Source: Polyangium mundeleinium (GTDB lineage: Bacteria > Myxococcota_A > Polyangia > Polyangiales > Polyangiaceae). From it: DNA of 64,000 nt. Under the pieces are notes generated by a model. It saw only the letters and a program-made list of their open reading frames with translations, did not search any database and was not told the DNA's origin. Position 1 is the first letter of the stretch, and each line of letters starts with the position of its first letter. Positions 45,073 through 52,647 of this stretch are shown piece by piece. Made by a program: the position numbers and the translations under genes. The DNA lies in assembly GCF_028369105.1 (NCBI RefSeq), contig NZ_JAQNDO010000001.1, positions 9,828,501 through 9,892,500 of the forward strand. Direction: 5' to 3'.

Positions 45073-46206
45073 ATGGCGAACTTCCTTTCCGAAGAGAAGC
45101 GTCTCCGCGTGCTTGCGGCGCTCGTAGAGGGCAACTCCGAGCGGGCGATCGAGCGCATGACCGGCGTCCAGCAGAAGACGATCGGACGGTTCGCGCTCTC
45201 CCTTGGCGAGGGCGCGGTGAACCTGCACAACCGGCTCGCGCGGGGCCTGCATTGCCCCCTCGTGACCGTCGATGAGATTTGGAGCTACGTCGCGAAGAAG
45301 CAGGCGCGCGTCACGCCCGAAGACGGCCCTGACGTCGGGGAGGCGTACACGTTCGTTGCCCTCGATGCGTCGAGCCGCTTCGTCATCGGCTGGCACGTCG
45401 GGAAGCGCGACCAGGCATCGACCGACATCTTCATGCAGGACATCCGCGCTCGGCTGGTCGTGATGCCCGCCATGACCTCGGACGGCTTCGCGCCCTACAT
45501 CAGCGCGATCGGCGCGTCCTTCGGACTGGGCGTCGATTACGCGCAGACCGTCAAGAACTACTCGAAACGCGGGCGGCGCGACGACGACCATCGTTATGAA
45601 CCGCCGCGCCTGGACGGCGGCGGGTTCATCACGAAGCGGGCGATCTTCGGGGCCCCGAACCTGGATCGCGCGAGCACGGCCTACGTGGAGCGCAACAACG
45701 CCACGATGCGCCACCACATCGGCCGCATGCGTCGGCTCTGCCTCGCGTTCAGCAAGCGCCTCGACCGCCACCGGGCCGCCGTCGCGCTCAATTACGCCTG
45801 GTACAACCTCGGGACGGTCGTGAAGACCCTCCGCGTGACGCCAGCGATGCAGCTCGGCTTGACCGACCACGTGTGGACGCTCGAAGAGTTCCAGGCCGCG
45901 CTCCTCACCGCCGGCCTGTGTGAGCCTCCGGAGCGTCAGCCCCTCGCGCCGCGCGTGCCTGAAGGGCCGGCCCGGGAGCTTCCGAACGGCCGTGGCTTCC
46001 TTCGCGTCGTGGGGGGCGGGAAGGCATCGGCAGAGCGTCACCACGTCGAACCCCCTCCGGTCACGCCCGCGCCCGTTGTGGTACCTGTCGAGCCCGTCGC
46101 CGATCCGACCGGGCAGCTTGACCTGTTCGCGTGGCGCCCGAAGGCTCCCCCGATAGGACAGCTCCCCCTGTTCCCCGGGTTCGATGACCCGAAAGGAGGG
46201 GAGTAG
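45073..46206 (+). CDS. IS1-like DDE transposase with C-terminal extension
   Basis: A 377-residue protein. N-terminal helix-turn-helix (LVEGNSERAIERMTGVQQKTIGRF, residues of about 17-40) and a DDE core: VDEIWSYVAKKQ (first Asp), MTSDGFAPYISAI (second Asp), YVERNNATMRHHIGRMRRL (Glu), then LNYAWYNLG. The DEIWSYV and SDG/VERNN motifs match IS1-family transposases; IS1 itself uses a frameshifted InsAB', whereas this is one frame. Residues from about 300 form a Pro-rich extension ending QLPLFPGFDDPKGGE, not part of known IS1 cores. ATG 45073 is chosen because conserved sequence starts there; the frame is open further upstream. Confidence 0.85.
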   Translation: MANFLSEEKRLRVLAALVEGNSERAIERMTGVQQKTIGRFALSLGEGAVNLHNRLARGLHCPLVTVDEIWSYVAKKQARVTPEDGPDVGEAYTFVALDASSRFVIGWHVGKRDQASTDIFMQDIRARLVVMPAMTSDGFAPYISAIGASFGLGVDYAQTVKNYSKRGRRDDDHRYEPPRLDGGGFITKRAIFGAPNLDRASTAYVERNNATMRHHIGRMRRLCLAFSKRLDRHRAAVALNYAWYNLGTVVKTLRVTPAMQLGLTDHVWTLEEFQAALLTAGLCEPPERQPLAPRVPEGPARELPNGRGFLRVVGGGKASAERHHVEPPPVTPAPVVVPVEPVADPTGQLDLFAWRPKAPPIGQLPLFPGFDDPKGGE

Positions 46207-46250
46207 ACTGCGGTCATTTGACCGCCGACTGCGGTAATTACCGCACCACC
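46207..46250 (-). repeat. Right terminal repeat with two 16-bp dyads
   Basis: GCGGTCATTTGACCGC (46210-46225) and TGCGGTAATTACCGCA (46230-46245; a perfect palindrome) are dyads 20 bp centre to centre. Read inverted from 46250 the end begins GGTGGTGCGGTAATT, pairing with the left end. Confidence 0.8.
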
Positions 46251-46645
46251 CCTGCGCGCGCCTCCAAGTCGCCTGCGCGCGTCTCCAAGTCGCCTGCGCA
46301 CGTCTCCAAGTCGCCTGCGCGCGTCTCCAAGTCGCCTGCGCACGTCTCCAAGTCGCCTGCGCGCGTCTCCAAGACGCCTGCGCGCGTCTCCAAGTCGCCT
46401 GCGCACGTCTCCAAGTCGCCTGCGCGCGTCTCCAAGTCGCCTGCGCGCGTCTCCAAGTCGCCTGCGCGCGTCTCCAAGACGCCTGCGCGCGTCTCCAAGT
46501 CGCCTGCGCGCGTCTCCAAGTCGCCTGCGCGCGTCTCCAAGACGCCTGCGCGCGTCTCCAAGTCGCCTGCGCGCGTCTCCAAGACGCCTGCGCGCGTCTC
46601 CAAGACGCGTCCGCGCGTCTCCAAGTCGCGCGCACGCGTCTCCAA
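46251..46645. repeat. Right part (19 units) of the 21-bp direct-repeat array
   Basis: Nineteen units of GCGTCTCCAAGTCGCCTGCGC with 21-bp period and few substitutions; five units have AAGACGC in place of AAGTCGC, which turns GCGTCT-CCA-AGACGC into a perfect 6-bp hairpin. The last two units are more divergent, as in ageing array ends. There are no spacers, so it is not CRISPR. All frames are open across the array, but no start, ribosome-binding site or codon evidence supports a protein. The rest of 46646-46795 holds a hairpin and a direct repeat (see below) and no gene. Confidence 0.9.
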
Positions 46646-46657
46646 CATGCATCCTTT

Positions 46658-46672
46658 GGGCGTGATCCGCCC
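46658..46672. other. Hairpin GGGCG-TGATC-CGCCC upstream of the dynamin-like gene
   Basis: A 5-bp stem with a 5-base loop, 123 bp before the GTPase start. A near-identical hairpin (TGGGCG-TGTTC-CGCCCA) lies eight bases after the helicase stop at 51987-52003. Confidence 0.5.
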
Positions 46673-46685
46673 TCCGGAAGGGTAC

Positions 46686-46697
46686 CTGGTATCCGAC
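46686..46697 (+). repeat. Left copy of a 12-bp direct repeat flanking the GTPase-helicase module
   Basis: CTGGTATCCGAC, identical to 52130-52141. A second shared word, CATGCGTYCTG, follows it here (46710-46720) and precedes it on the right (52116-52126). Confidence 0.45.
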
Positions 46698-46795
46698 AGA
46701 ACACGTGAACATGCGTCCTGTAAAACTACGGCAGGCCTTGGTAGCCTCGCCGTCAGTTCTCCTGGTCTTGTGCTCATCCCCCGAAAGGACGCTTC

Positions 46796-49225
46796 ATGTC
46801 GGATCTCGAGCCGCACATCGATCGACTCCTCGCCTGGTACACGACGAAGGCTCGGCCCTTCCTCGAGCAGCACGCACCGCTGAGCCTCGAGTCCATCGAC
46901 AAGCGCAAATCCGACGTCGAGAAGCTCTCACGCTCCGTCGACGACGAGGTTGCCGTCTGCTTCCTCGGCGACGCGGGCGTTGGCAAGAGCACGCTCCTCA
47001 ACGCCATCGTGTCGCCGGACGTCAACGTCCTTCCTCACGGGGGTATCGGTCCTCTCACCGCCCAAGCGACCGCTGTACGCTACGCGGAAAACCCCTACTT
47101 CCGCGCCACCTACCTCTCGAAGTCCGCGCTGAACCGCATCCTCTTCGCCCTCGCCCGCACGCACGAGCTCGCGCAGAAGCGCGCCGAACGTGCGAGCCTC
47201 TCTGCGGAGCTCGGGCAAGAGCTCGACGAGGAAGACCGACGGGAGGCCGAGTCCGCCCTGCCCGTCCAGGAGGCCGACGCCCCCGCGGAGAACGGCAAGC
47301 TCGACGCGTACAAGAAGCAGGTCCGCCTGCTCATCCAGGGCAGGCAGGAGGGCGAGCTCGATCTGCCCTACCTCATCGAGGGCCTGTGCGCGGCTCTCGG
47401 GCAGAAGCCACGCTTCGGGCTCACGATCGCGGACGCGGACGCGACACGCATCGAGCGGATCCGGCAGTGCCTCCGGGTCGCGACGGGGGACGGCGTCCAC
47501 CGCGAACGGCGCGCCGACGGCGACCGGAAGGGTTTTCTCGCCGAGCTGCGCGAACACGCCTCCGGCTTCCTCGCTCCCCTCATCAAGAGCCTCGAGGTCG
47601 GCTGGAACAGCGAGGCCCTCCGGGGCGGGCTCGTGCTCGTCGATCTGCCGGGCGTGGGGGTGGCGAACGACGAGTACCGCAAGGTGACGTCGGAGTGGGT
47701 CCGCACGCACGCGCAGGCCGTGGTCCTGGTCGTCGGCAACCGCGGTGTGACGGAGGCCAGCGCCGAGCTGCTGCGCTCGACGGGTTTTCTCGCGCGCATG
47801 CTGCACGACAGCCACGACCCGAGCGCGAAGCTCGCCTCGCTCTCCGTGGCCGTGGTGAAGGTCGACGAGATCGCCGAAAGCGACTGGCTGCAAGAGAAGT
47901 CCGTCGACCCGGAGACGGCTCGCAAATGGAACGTGCATTTCCGCGAGAACTGCGAGCGCGCGGTGCACCTCGCGCAGCAGCAGATGCGGGCGCAGCTCGA
48001 CAAGCTCGTCGCCGACGGTCCGCAGGCGACCATCGACGAGCGACGTGAGGCCGTGGCCCGGATCCTCGAGACGATGCAGGTGCACGCCGTCTCGGCCCCG
48101 CAGTACCGGCTCTTCAAGAAGGACGACGACGAGGCGCCGCCCCGCATCAAGAGCGCAGAAGAGTCGCGGATGCCGGAGCTCGTGACGTCGCTGCAGAAGG
48201 TGGCCAAGGACCATCGGGGTCTCCGCAAGGAGCGCGCGAAGGCCGCCGCGGCCGACTTCCAGAAGCGCGTGTTCACGGTGATCGACCTCGTGCGGGCGCA
48301 ATGGGAGGAGAACGCGCGTGCGGAGAAGGAGGCGCAGGAGCTCCGCGAGGAGCTCGAGACGTTTCTCGCGCCCAAGCAGCGCGAGCTCGACGCGCGCCAA
48401 GGCGCGTTCCGCGAGTTCCTCCGCGAGAGCATCCCGAAGGAGATCGAAGCGCGGATAGCGGAGGCGGCCTTGGCTGCGCAGGTCGACATAGGAAAGCAAC
48501 TCCGCACGCTCGGGGACATGCATTGGGCCACGCTTCGGGCGACGGTGCGTAAAGGCGGCGCCCACGAGACCCGGAGCGGCAAGCACGTCGACCTGCCGAA
48601 TCATCTGGCCACGCGATTCGAAGAACCCGTGGCGTCGGTATGGTCGAAACACATCCTCACGGAGCTGCGGAAGCGCACCAAGGAGCTCGGCGCGGATTAC
48701 GTGGGGATGGTCGGCGAGGTGGTCGCGTGGGCACGCGGACAAGAGGCCCGCGTGAAGCCGCGTATCGTCGAGGCGCTGCACGAGAGCCTCGACGCGCAGA
48801 CGAAGGAGCTCGCCACGGTCGGCAAGGACGCGGTGGACGACCTGAAGAACAAGGTGCGCAACGAGCTCCACGGGAAGCTCATCAAGAAGGTGCGCCAGAG
48901 TTGCGAGAAGTTCGTCGAGGAAAAGAAGGACGTCGGGCCCGGCGTCAAGCAGCGAATCCTGGACCATTTCCGCGACGAGCTGGCCGAGACCGTCGTGGAG
49001 GGGGCGCGGCCCGTCGCCACGAAGGTCCTCTTGAGCAACTACAAGGAGGTCCAGCAGGAGATCGGCGAGCGGCTCTCCGTGTATCGAAACCCGCTGGAGG
49101 CTGCGCGTGACGCGATCGTGCAATCGCACGAGGACGGCGTCCGCAGGAGCGACGCGCAGAAGCGCCGCCGTGTTCTCGAAGAAATCGAGGCGATCCTCGC
49201 CGAGGTCCCCCGGGGGGACGCGTGA
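46796..49225 (+). CDS. Dynamin-like large GTPase
   Basis: An 809-residue soluble GTPase. Walker A GDAGVGKST at 58-66 (G1), G3 DLPGVG at 283-288, G4 VKVD at 354-357 (N/T of the usual N/TKxD replaced by V). The G domain is expanded by an insert of about 150 residues (90-240) and followed by some 400 residues of predominantly helical coiled coil, as in bacterial dynamin-like proteins. No membrane helix or paddle is obvious. ATG 46796 has AAAGGA upstream. The stop overlaps the helicase start as GTGA, so the two are made together. Bacterial dynamins act in membrane surveillance, fission or antiphage defence (for example LeoA/Eleos); this partner combination differs. Confidence 0.85.
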   Translation: MSDLEPHIDRLLAWYTTKARPFLEQHAPLSLESIDKRKSDVEKLSRSVDDEVAVCFLGDAGVGKSTLLNAIVSPDVNVLPHGGIGPLTAQATAVRYAENPYFRATYLSKSALNRILFALARTHELAQKRAERASLSAELGQELDEEDRREAESALPVQEADAPAENGKLDAYKKQVRLLIQGRQEGELDLPYLIEGLCAALGQKPRFGLTIADADATRIERIRQCLRVATGDGVHRERRADGDRKGFLAELREHASGFLAPLIKSLEVGWNSEALRGGLVLVDLPGVGVANDEYRKVTSEWVRTHAQAVVLVVGNRGVTEASAELLRSTGFLARMLHDSHDPSAKLASLSVAVVKVDEIAESDWLQEKSVDPETARKWNVHFRENCERAVHLAQQQMRAQLDKLVADGPQATIDERREAVARILETMQVHAVSAPQYRLFKKDDDEAPPRIKSAEESRMPELVTSLQKVAKDHRGLRKERAKAAAADFQKRVFTVIDLVRAQWEENARAEKEAQELREELETFLAPKQRELDARQGAFREFLRESIPKEIEARIAEAALAAQVDIGKQLRTLGDMHWATLRATVRKGGAHETRSGKHVDLPNHLATRFEEPVASVWSKHILTELRKRTKELGADYVGMVGEVVAWARGQEARVKPRIVEALHESLDAQTKELATVGKDAVDDLKNKVRNELHGKLIKKVRQSCEKFVEEKKDVGPGVKQRILDHFRDELAETVVEGARPVATKVLLSNYKEVQQEIGERLSVYRNPLEAARDAIVQSHEDGVRRSDAQKRRRVLEEIEAILAEVPRGDA

Positions 49226-51978
49226 CGGGCCTGCGCGTTCTCTTCCGCAGGCAGGAGGAAGGCCAGACCTGGGCCCTGCTCAGCCGGCGCGACGAGTTCG
49301 GCTTCGAGGACCTCGACCTCCTGCGCCCGCCGGGCCGGTTCTGGGCGGACGGCGATCTTTCTCGGGCCGACCGTTTCGACCCGGTTTTGCAGATCGAGTC
49401 GCGGCGCGTTCGTGCCGTTCCCACGCCCGCGGCGCTGCTCGCCGAAAAACCGGACGATAGCTGGATGGCGATGACCCGACGCAGCCTGGCCCGGCTGCTC
49501 GCGTGGTTCCTCATCGTCGAGGATCCGCAACGAAGGCTCGAGGCGCAGGCGATCGTGACGCTCGCGCACCAGGCGAGCGTCGTGCAGCACATCCTGCAAC
49601 AACCTTCGCTCCGGCGTGTGCTGCTCGCCGACGAGGTAGGCCTCGGCAAGACGGTGGAGGCAGGGCTGCTCATCAAGCAGGTCCTCGCCCAGAACCCCGG
49701 CGCTCGTGTCCTCTACCTTTCTCCCGCGCGCCTCGTGCGCAACGTGCGGAGCGAGTTTGAAAAGCTTGGCCTCTCCTCCTTCCGCCTCTGGATCGCCAGC
49801 GCGGACCGGGACGCCAAGCTCACGGACCCTCATGTCGTCGCCAGCATCCACCGCGCATGCCACAAAGGCCGCATCGACGAGGTCCTCGCTGCACCCCCCT
49901 GGGACATGATCGTGGTCGACGAGTGTCACCACCTCTCGGATTGGGCGCCCGGCGGCGGAAGTCCGGTGGCGCAATACAAGCTCGTGGAGAGGCTGGCCGA
50001 GCGGCTCAGCGAGAAGGGTCGCCTTCTGCTCATGAGTGGCACGCCTCACCAGGGGCACGGCGACCGCTTCCAGAACCTCCTGCGATTGCTGCGCGCGAAA
50101 AAGGAGCCCGAGTCGCAGCTCGCCGGGCGCGTCATTTACCGGACCAAAGAGGACGTGCGCGACTGGGACGACCAGCCGCTCTTCCCGAGCCGGCAGGTGA
50201 ACCCTGTGTGCGTCGTGGATCTCGGCCGCGACCACCAGCATTGGCTCACGGAGATCCACCGGTTCTTCGAGCCCGGCCGCGCGGAGCGAGGAGACAACTC
50301 GGCGCAGCGCCGCGCGGCGGGCTGGCGCGCGGGGCAAGCGCTGCAATGGGCCACGTCGAGCGTGCAGGCGGGCCTCGGGTATCTGGTGCGTCAGGCCGTA
50401 CGCGCGAACTGCAAGCCCGAGACGCTCCCCGGGCTCGAAGCGGCGCTCGCAGCCATCCGGCCCTATCGCCGGGGCTCCGCTTCCGAGCCCACGCGCGAGC
50501 TCTTCGCCCGCATCGCTGGGGAGGTGCGGCAACAGATCGAGGACGCAGACGTCGAGGACATCGAAGACCTCTCGGACGAGGCGAAATGGCGCCCGGACCT
50601 CGGGCACCTGAGCGAGCTGCTCGAGGACGGCGTGAGGCTGCTCCGCGCCACGGGCGACGCCAAATGGAATCGCTTGTACGAGAAAATCCTCGCGCCTGCG
50701 GGCGACGAGAAGGTCGTCCTTTTCGCGCAGCCGATCGAGACCGTGACCGCCGTGGCGGCCTATCTCGAGCGGCGCACCGGCGAGCGCCCCGCGCTCATCC
50801 TCGGTGGCCAGTCCGAAGAAGAGCGCGCCGCCGAGGTCGAACGATTCTGTCAGGAGAGCGGCCCGCAATACCTGGTCTCGTCGCGCGCGGGCGGCGAGGG
50901 CTTGAACCTGCAGGTCGCGCGCCGGCTGGTGCACCTCGACGTGCCCTGGAACCCGATGGAGCTCGAGCAGCGCATCGGCCGCGTTCACCGATTCCTTTCC
51001 AGGCGGACCATCCTCGTCGATACGCTGGTCGTGAAGGACAGCCGGGAGGTGGATACCTACGATTACGCCCGCCAGAAGCTGCGCATCATCGCGAAAACGA
51101 TGGGCACCGAGGACCGCTTCGAGGCGCTCTTCGGGCGGGTGATGTCACTTGTGCCCCCGGAGGAGCTATCGGACATCCTCGGCCAGGGTCCGGTGGGCCC
51201 TCTCTCTCCGGACGAGCAGGCGCGCCTCACGACGCTCGTGACCGAGGGATATCACCAGTGGAAACGATTCCACGATCGTTATTCACAACAGCAAAAGCAG
51301 ATTCGTGCGCTCGATCCCGGGGAGGCGACGTGGAGTGACCTCGCGACATTCTCCCGGACGTATCTCGGCGCGACGACAGCCGAGGGGTTCTCGTCGCTCC
51401 GGTTCCTCAGGCAGGACGAGGAGGTGGTCGAGGCGTCGCAAACGGCCGAGGTGTTATCGATCGAGGGGACGCTCTACGCGTGTGGTGACCACGGCGGGAT
51501 GCCGGTGACGCGGGACGACGGGACCAAAGCCGAGCGGTTCGGCCTGAACGTGGCCGCGGTAGCGAAGGCGCTGCGCGCACAGGCGTTCCCGACGGCGCTC
51601 ACGGGAGCGGCGCACGTGCGCTGGCCCGAAGACGAACCGAGGCCCCACGAGGGTACGTTCGGGGTGCTCGTCCTGGTTCGGCAATCGGTGCGCAGGGAGC
51701 AGGGCGCGACCGCGGAGCAAGGGGCGACGCTGCACTGCGTGGTGGTGAGCGGGGCGGGCGATGTTCGGACGGTGGAGCCGGGAGCCAAAGGCACGCTGCT
51801 GCGAGCCCTCGGACGCGGGACGGTGCGACGCGAACCTGAAGAGGCGCCGGCACTCGTCGCGGCCATGCAGAGGGCCGAGGCGGCGCTGTTCCAGGAGCTG
51901 CGGCCGCCGAACGAAGCGGATCTCGAAGCCAACATCCGGCACGCCGTGACGCCCCTCCTGGCGGCCATCGTCTCCTAA
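49222..51978 (+). CDS. RapA-like SNF2-family helicase/ATPase
   Basis: A 918-residue SF2 ATPase of the SNF2/RapA type. Motif I LLADEVGLGKTVEAGLLIKQ (DEVGLGKT 137-144), motif II VVDECHH (233-236; DECH in place of the usual DEAH), motif III LLMSGTPHQG, motif V SRAGGEGLNLQ, motif VI QRIGRVHR (583-590). N-terminal 100 residues are a beta-rich region not matching known domains; after the helicase core there are about 250 C-terminal residues of unknown fold. RapA relatives act on RNA polymerase, and similar DrmD-like helicases occur in DISARM-type defence. The GTG start overlaps the dynamin gene's stop. A hairpin follows the stop after eight bases. Confidence 0.85.
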   Translation: MTGLRVLFRRQEEGQTWALLSRRDEFGFEDLDLLRPPGRFWADGDLSRADRFDPVLQIESRRVRAVPTPAALLAEKPDDSWMAMTRRSLARLLAWFLIVEDPQRRLEAQAIVTLAHQASVVQHILQQPSLRRVLLADEVGLGKTVEAGLLIKQVLAQNPGARVLYLSPARLVRNVRSEFEKLGLSSFRLWIASADRDAKLTDPHVVASIHRACHKGRIDEVLAAPPWDMIVVDECHHLSDWAPGGGSPVAQYKLVERLAERLSEKGRLLLMSGTPHQGHGDRFQNLLRLLRAKKEPESQLAGRVIYRTKEDVRDWDDQPLFPSRQVNPVCVVDLGRDHQHWLTEIHRFFEPGRAERGDNSAQRRAAGWRAGQALQWATSSVQAGLGYLVRQAVRANCKPETLPGLEAALAAIRPYRRGSASEPTRELFARIAGEVRQQIEDADVEDIEDLSDEAKWRPDLGHLSELLEDGVRLLRATGDAKWNRLYEKILAPAGDEKVVLFAQPIETVTAVAAYLERRTGERPALILGGQSEEERAAEVERFCQESGPQYLVSSRAGGEGLNLQVARRLVHLDVPWNPMELEQRIGRVHRFLSRRTILVDTLVVKDSREVDTYDYARQKLRIIAKTMGTEDRFEALFGRVMSLVPPEELSDILGQGPVGPLSPDEQARLTTLVTEGYHQWKRFHDRYSQQQKQIRALDPGEATWSDLATFSRTYLGATTAEGFSSLRFLRQDEEVVEASQTAEVLSIEGTLYACGDHGGMPVTRDDGTKAERFGLNVAAVAKALRAQAFPTALTGAAHVRWPEDEPRPHEGTFGVLVLVRQSVRREQGATAEQGATLHCVVVSGAGDVRTVEPGAKGTLLRALGRGTVRREPEEAPALVAAMQRAEAALFQELRPPNEADLEANIRHAVTPLLAAIVS

Positions 51979-51986
51979 ATGCAGTA

Positions 51987-52003
51987 TGGGCGTGTTCCGC
52001 CCA
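51987..52003. other. Hairpin TGGGCG-TGTTC-CGCCCA after the helicase gene
   Basis: A perfect 6-bp stem with a 5-base loop. Its sequence matches the hairpin upstream of the GTPase gene (46658-46672) in stem and in four of five loop bases. Confidence 0.55.
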
Positions 52004-52049
52004 ATCACCGTCCTAGCCACTCGGGCTCGCCCCGACCTCCCTTGACCGT

Positions 52050-52070
52050 GCCCCCTGATGGCAAGGGGGC
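52050..52070. terminator. Likely terminator hairpin after the GTPase-helicase operon
   Basis: GCCCCCT (52050-52056) and AGGGGGC (52064-52070) form a perfect 7-bp stem around GATGGCA. It lies between the helicase stop and the receiver gene start, suggesting that the receiver gene has its own promoter or is only partly cotranscribed. Confidence 0.6.
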
Positions 52071-52116
52071 CTGGTACGTGGCGTACTCGGCCTCCGGCAA
52101 GCTCGCAGGGGGGGCC

Positions 52117-52608
52117 ATGCGTTCTGCTTCTGGTATCCGACCGGGACTTTCCAAGAACCGCGAAGGCTCGACAAAAGACGTGCGGCGTATCCTCGTGGCC
52201 GACGACGACGCGACACGCAGGCGCCTCATCGGCGCGCTCCTCGTCGAGAAATACGCGCCCGCGGTCGCCCTCGAAGCCACCTGCGTACCCACCGCGCTCG
52301 AAGCCCTCCTCGTGCGGCACCCCGATCTCGTCGTCGCCGACCTGGGGTTGTCCGGGCATTCTCAGGGTGGCTTTCGCCTGATCCTCGACGCGGCCTCGCT
52401 CGGCGTGCCGGCCGTGGTCACGAGCGGGCCCATTTCACGCGCCCTCGAGGAGCGGCTCGCCCAGCTCGGCGTGGGGTGGGTGCCCAAGGGTTCGTCGGAA
52501 CAAGCGCTCCTCTCCGCGATCGATCGCGCCCTCGAAAAGCCGCGCGGGGCCGAGCGCGGAGGCGAGCCCCGGAAGGTGCCCTCAGGGCCCAGGATGCATA
52601 CGGCGTGA
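52117..52608 (+). CDS. Stand-alone response-regulator receiver protein
   Basis: A 163-residue protein: after about 25 N-terminal residues comes a receiver domain (RRILVADDDATRRRLIGALL, acidic cluster; phospho-acceptor Asp in VVADLGL; Thr/Ser in VVTSG; conserved Lys in VPKGSS). No output domain; 25-residue charged tail. ATG 52117 has GGGGGGG two bases upstream. It lies 40 bp before the TPR-Lon gene and is probably cotranscribed with it. Its sensor kinase is not next to it. Confidence 0.8.
   Translation: MRSASGIRPGLSKNREGSTKDVRRILVADDDATRRRLIGALLVEKYAPAVALEATCVPTALEALLVRHPDLVVADLGLSGHSQGGFRLILDAASLGVPAVVTSGPISRALEERLAQLGVGWVPKGSSEQALLSAIDRALEKPRGAERGGEPRKVPSGPRMHTA
52130..52141 (+). repeat. 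Right copy of a 12-bp direct repeat flanking the GTPase-helicase module
   Basis: CTGGTATCCGAC, the same as 46686-46697, here inside the first codons of the receiver gene. Confidence 0.45.
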
Positions 52609-52647
52609 GCGGCGCGTCCGTGGCGAGCCGCGAGCGCTGAAAGCGGG

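Larger units (their letters stand above)
43313..46250 (+). mobile_element. IS1-family-like element with four passenger genes
   Basis: A 2938-bp element. The ends read GGTAGTGCGGTCATT (left) and, inverted, GGTGGTGCGGTAATT (right): 13 of 15 identical and beginning GG...TG as in IS1-family inverted repeats. CCTGCGCG stands on both sides (43305-43312, 46251-46258), matching an 8-bp target duplication of the IS1 size. Because this octamer occurs in every array unit, the duplication is supportive rather than proof. It contains a DDE transposase gene at the right end and two small operons (two genes forward, two genes reverse). Confidence 0.75.

Noticed and set aside
43305-46258. Target-site duplication CCTGCGCG as proof of transposition
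   Set aside because: The octamer occurs in each array unit, so matching flanks could also arise by recombination in the array. Kept only as support.
46251-46645. CRISPR array
   Set aside because: Units are directly adjacent with no spacers and there are no cas genes.
46038-46712. Heptad-repeat frames across the 21-bp array (RRLGDA, LETRAGD, ATWRRAQ on minus; SKSPARV on plus)
   Set aside because: Every frame is open because the period is a multiple of three; none has a supported start or ribosome-binding site, and the frames run into known genes. They are treated as non-coding.
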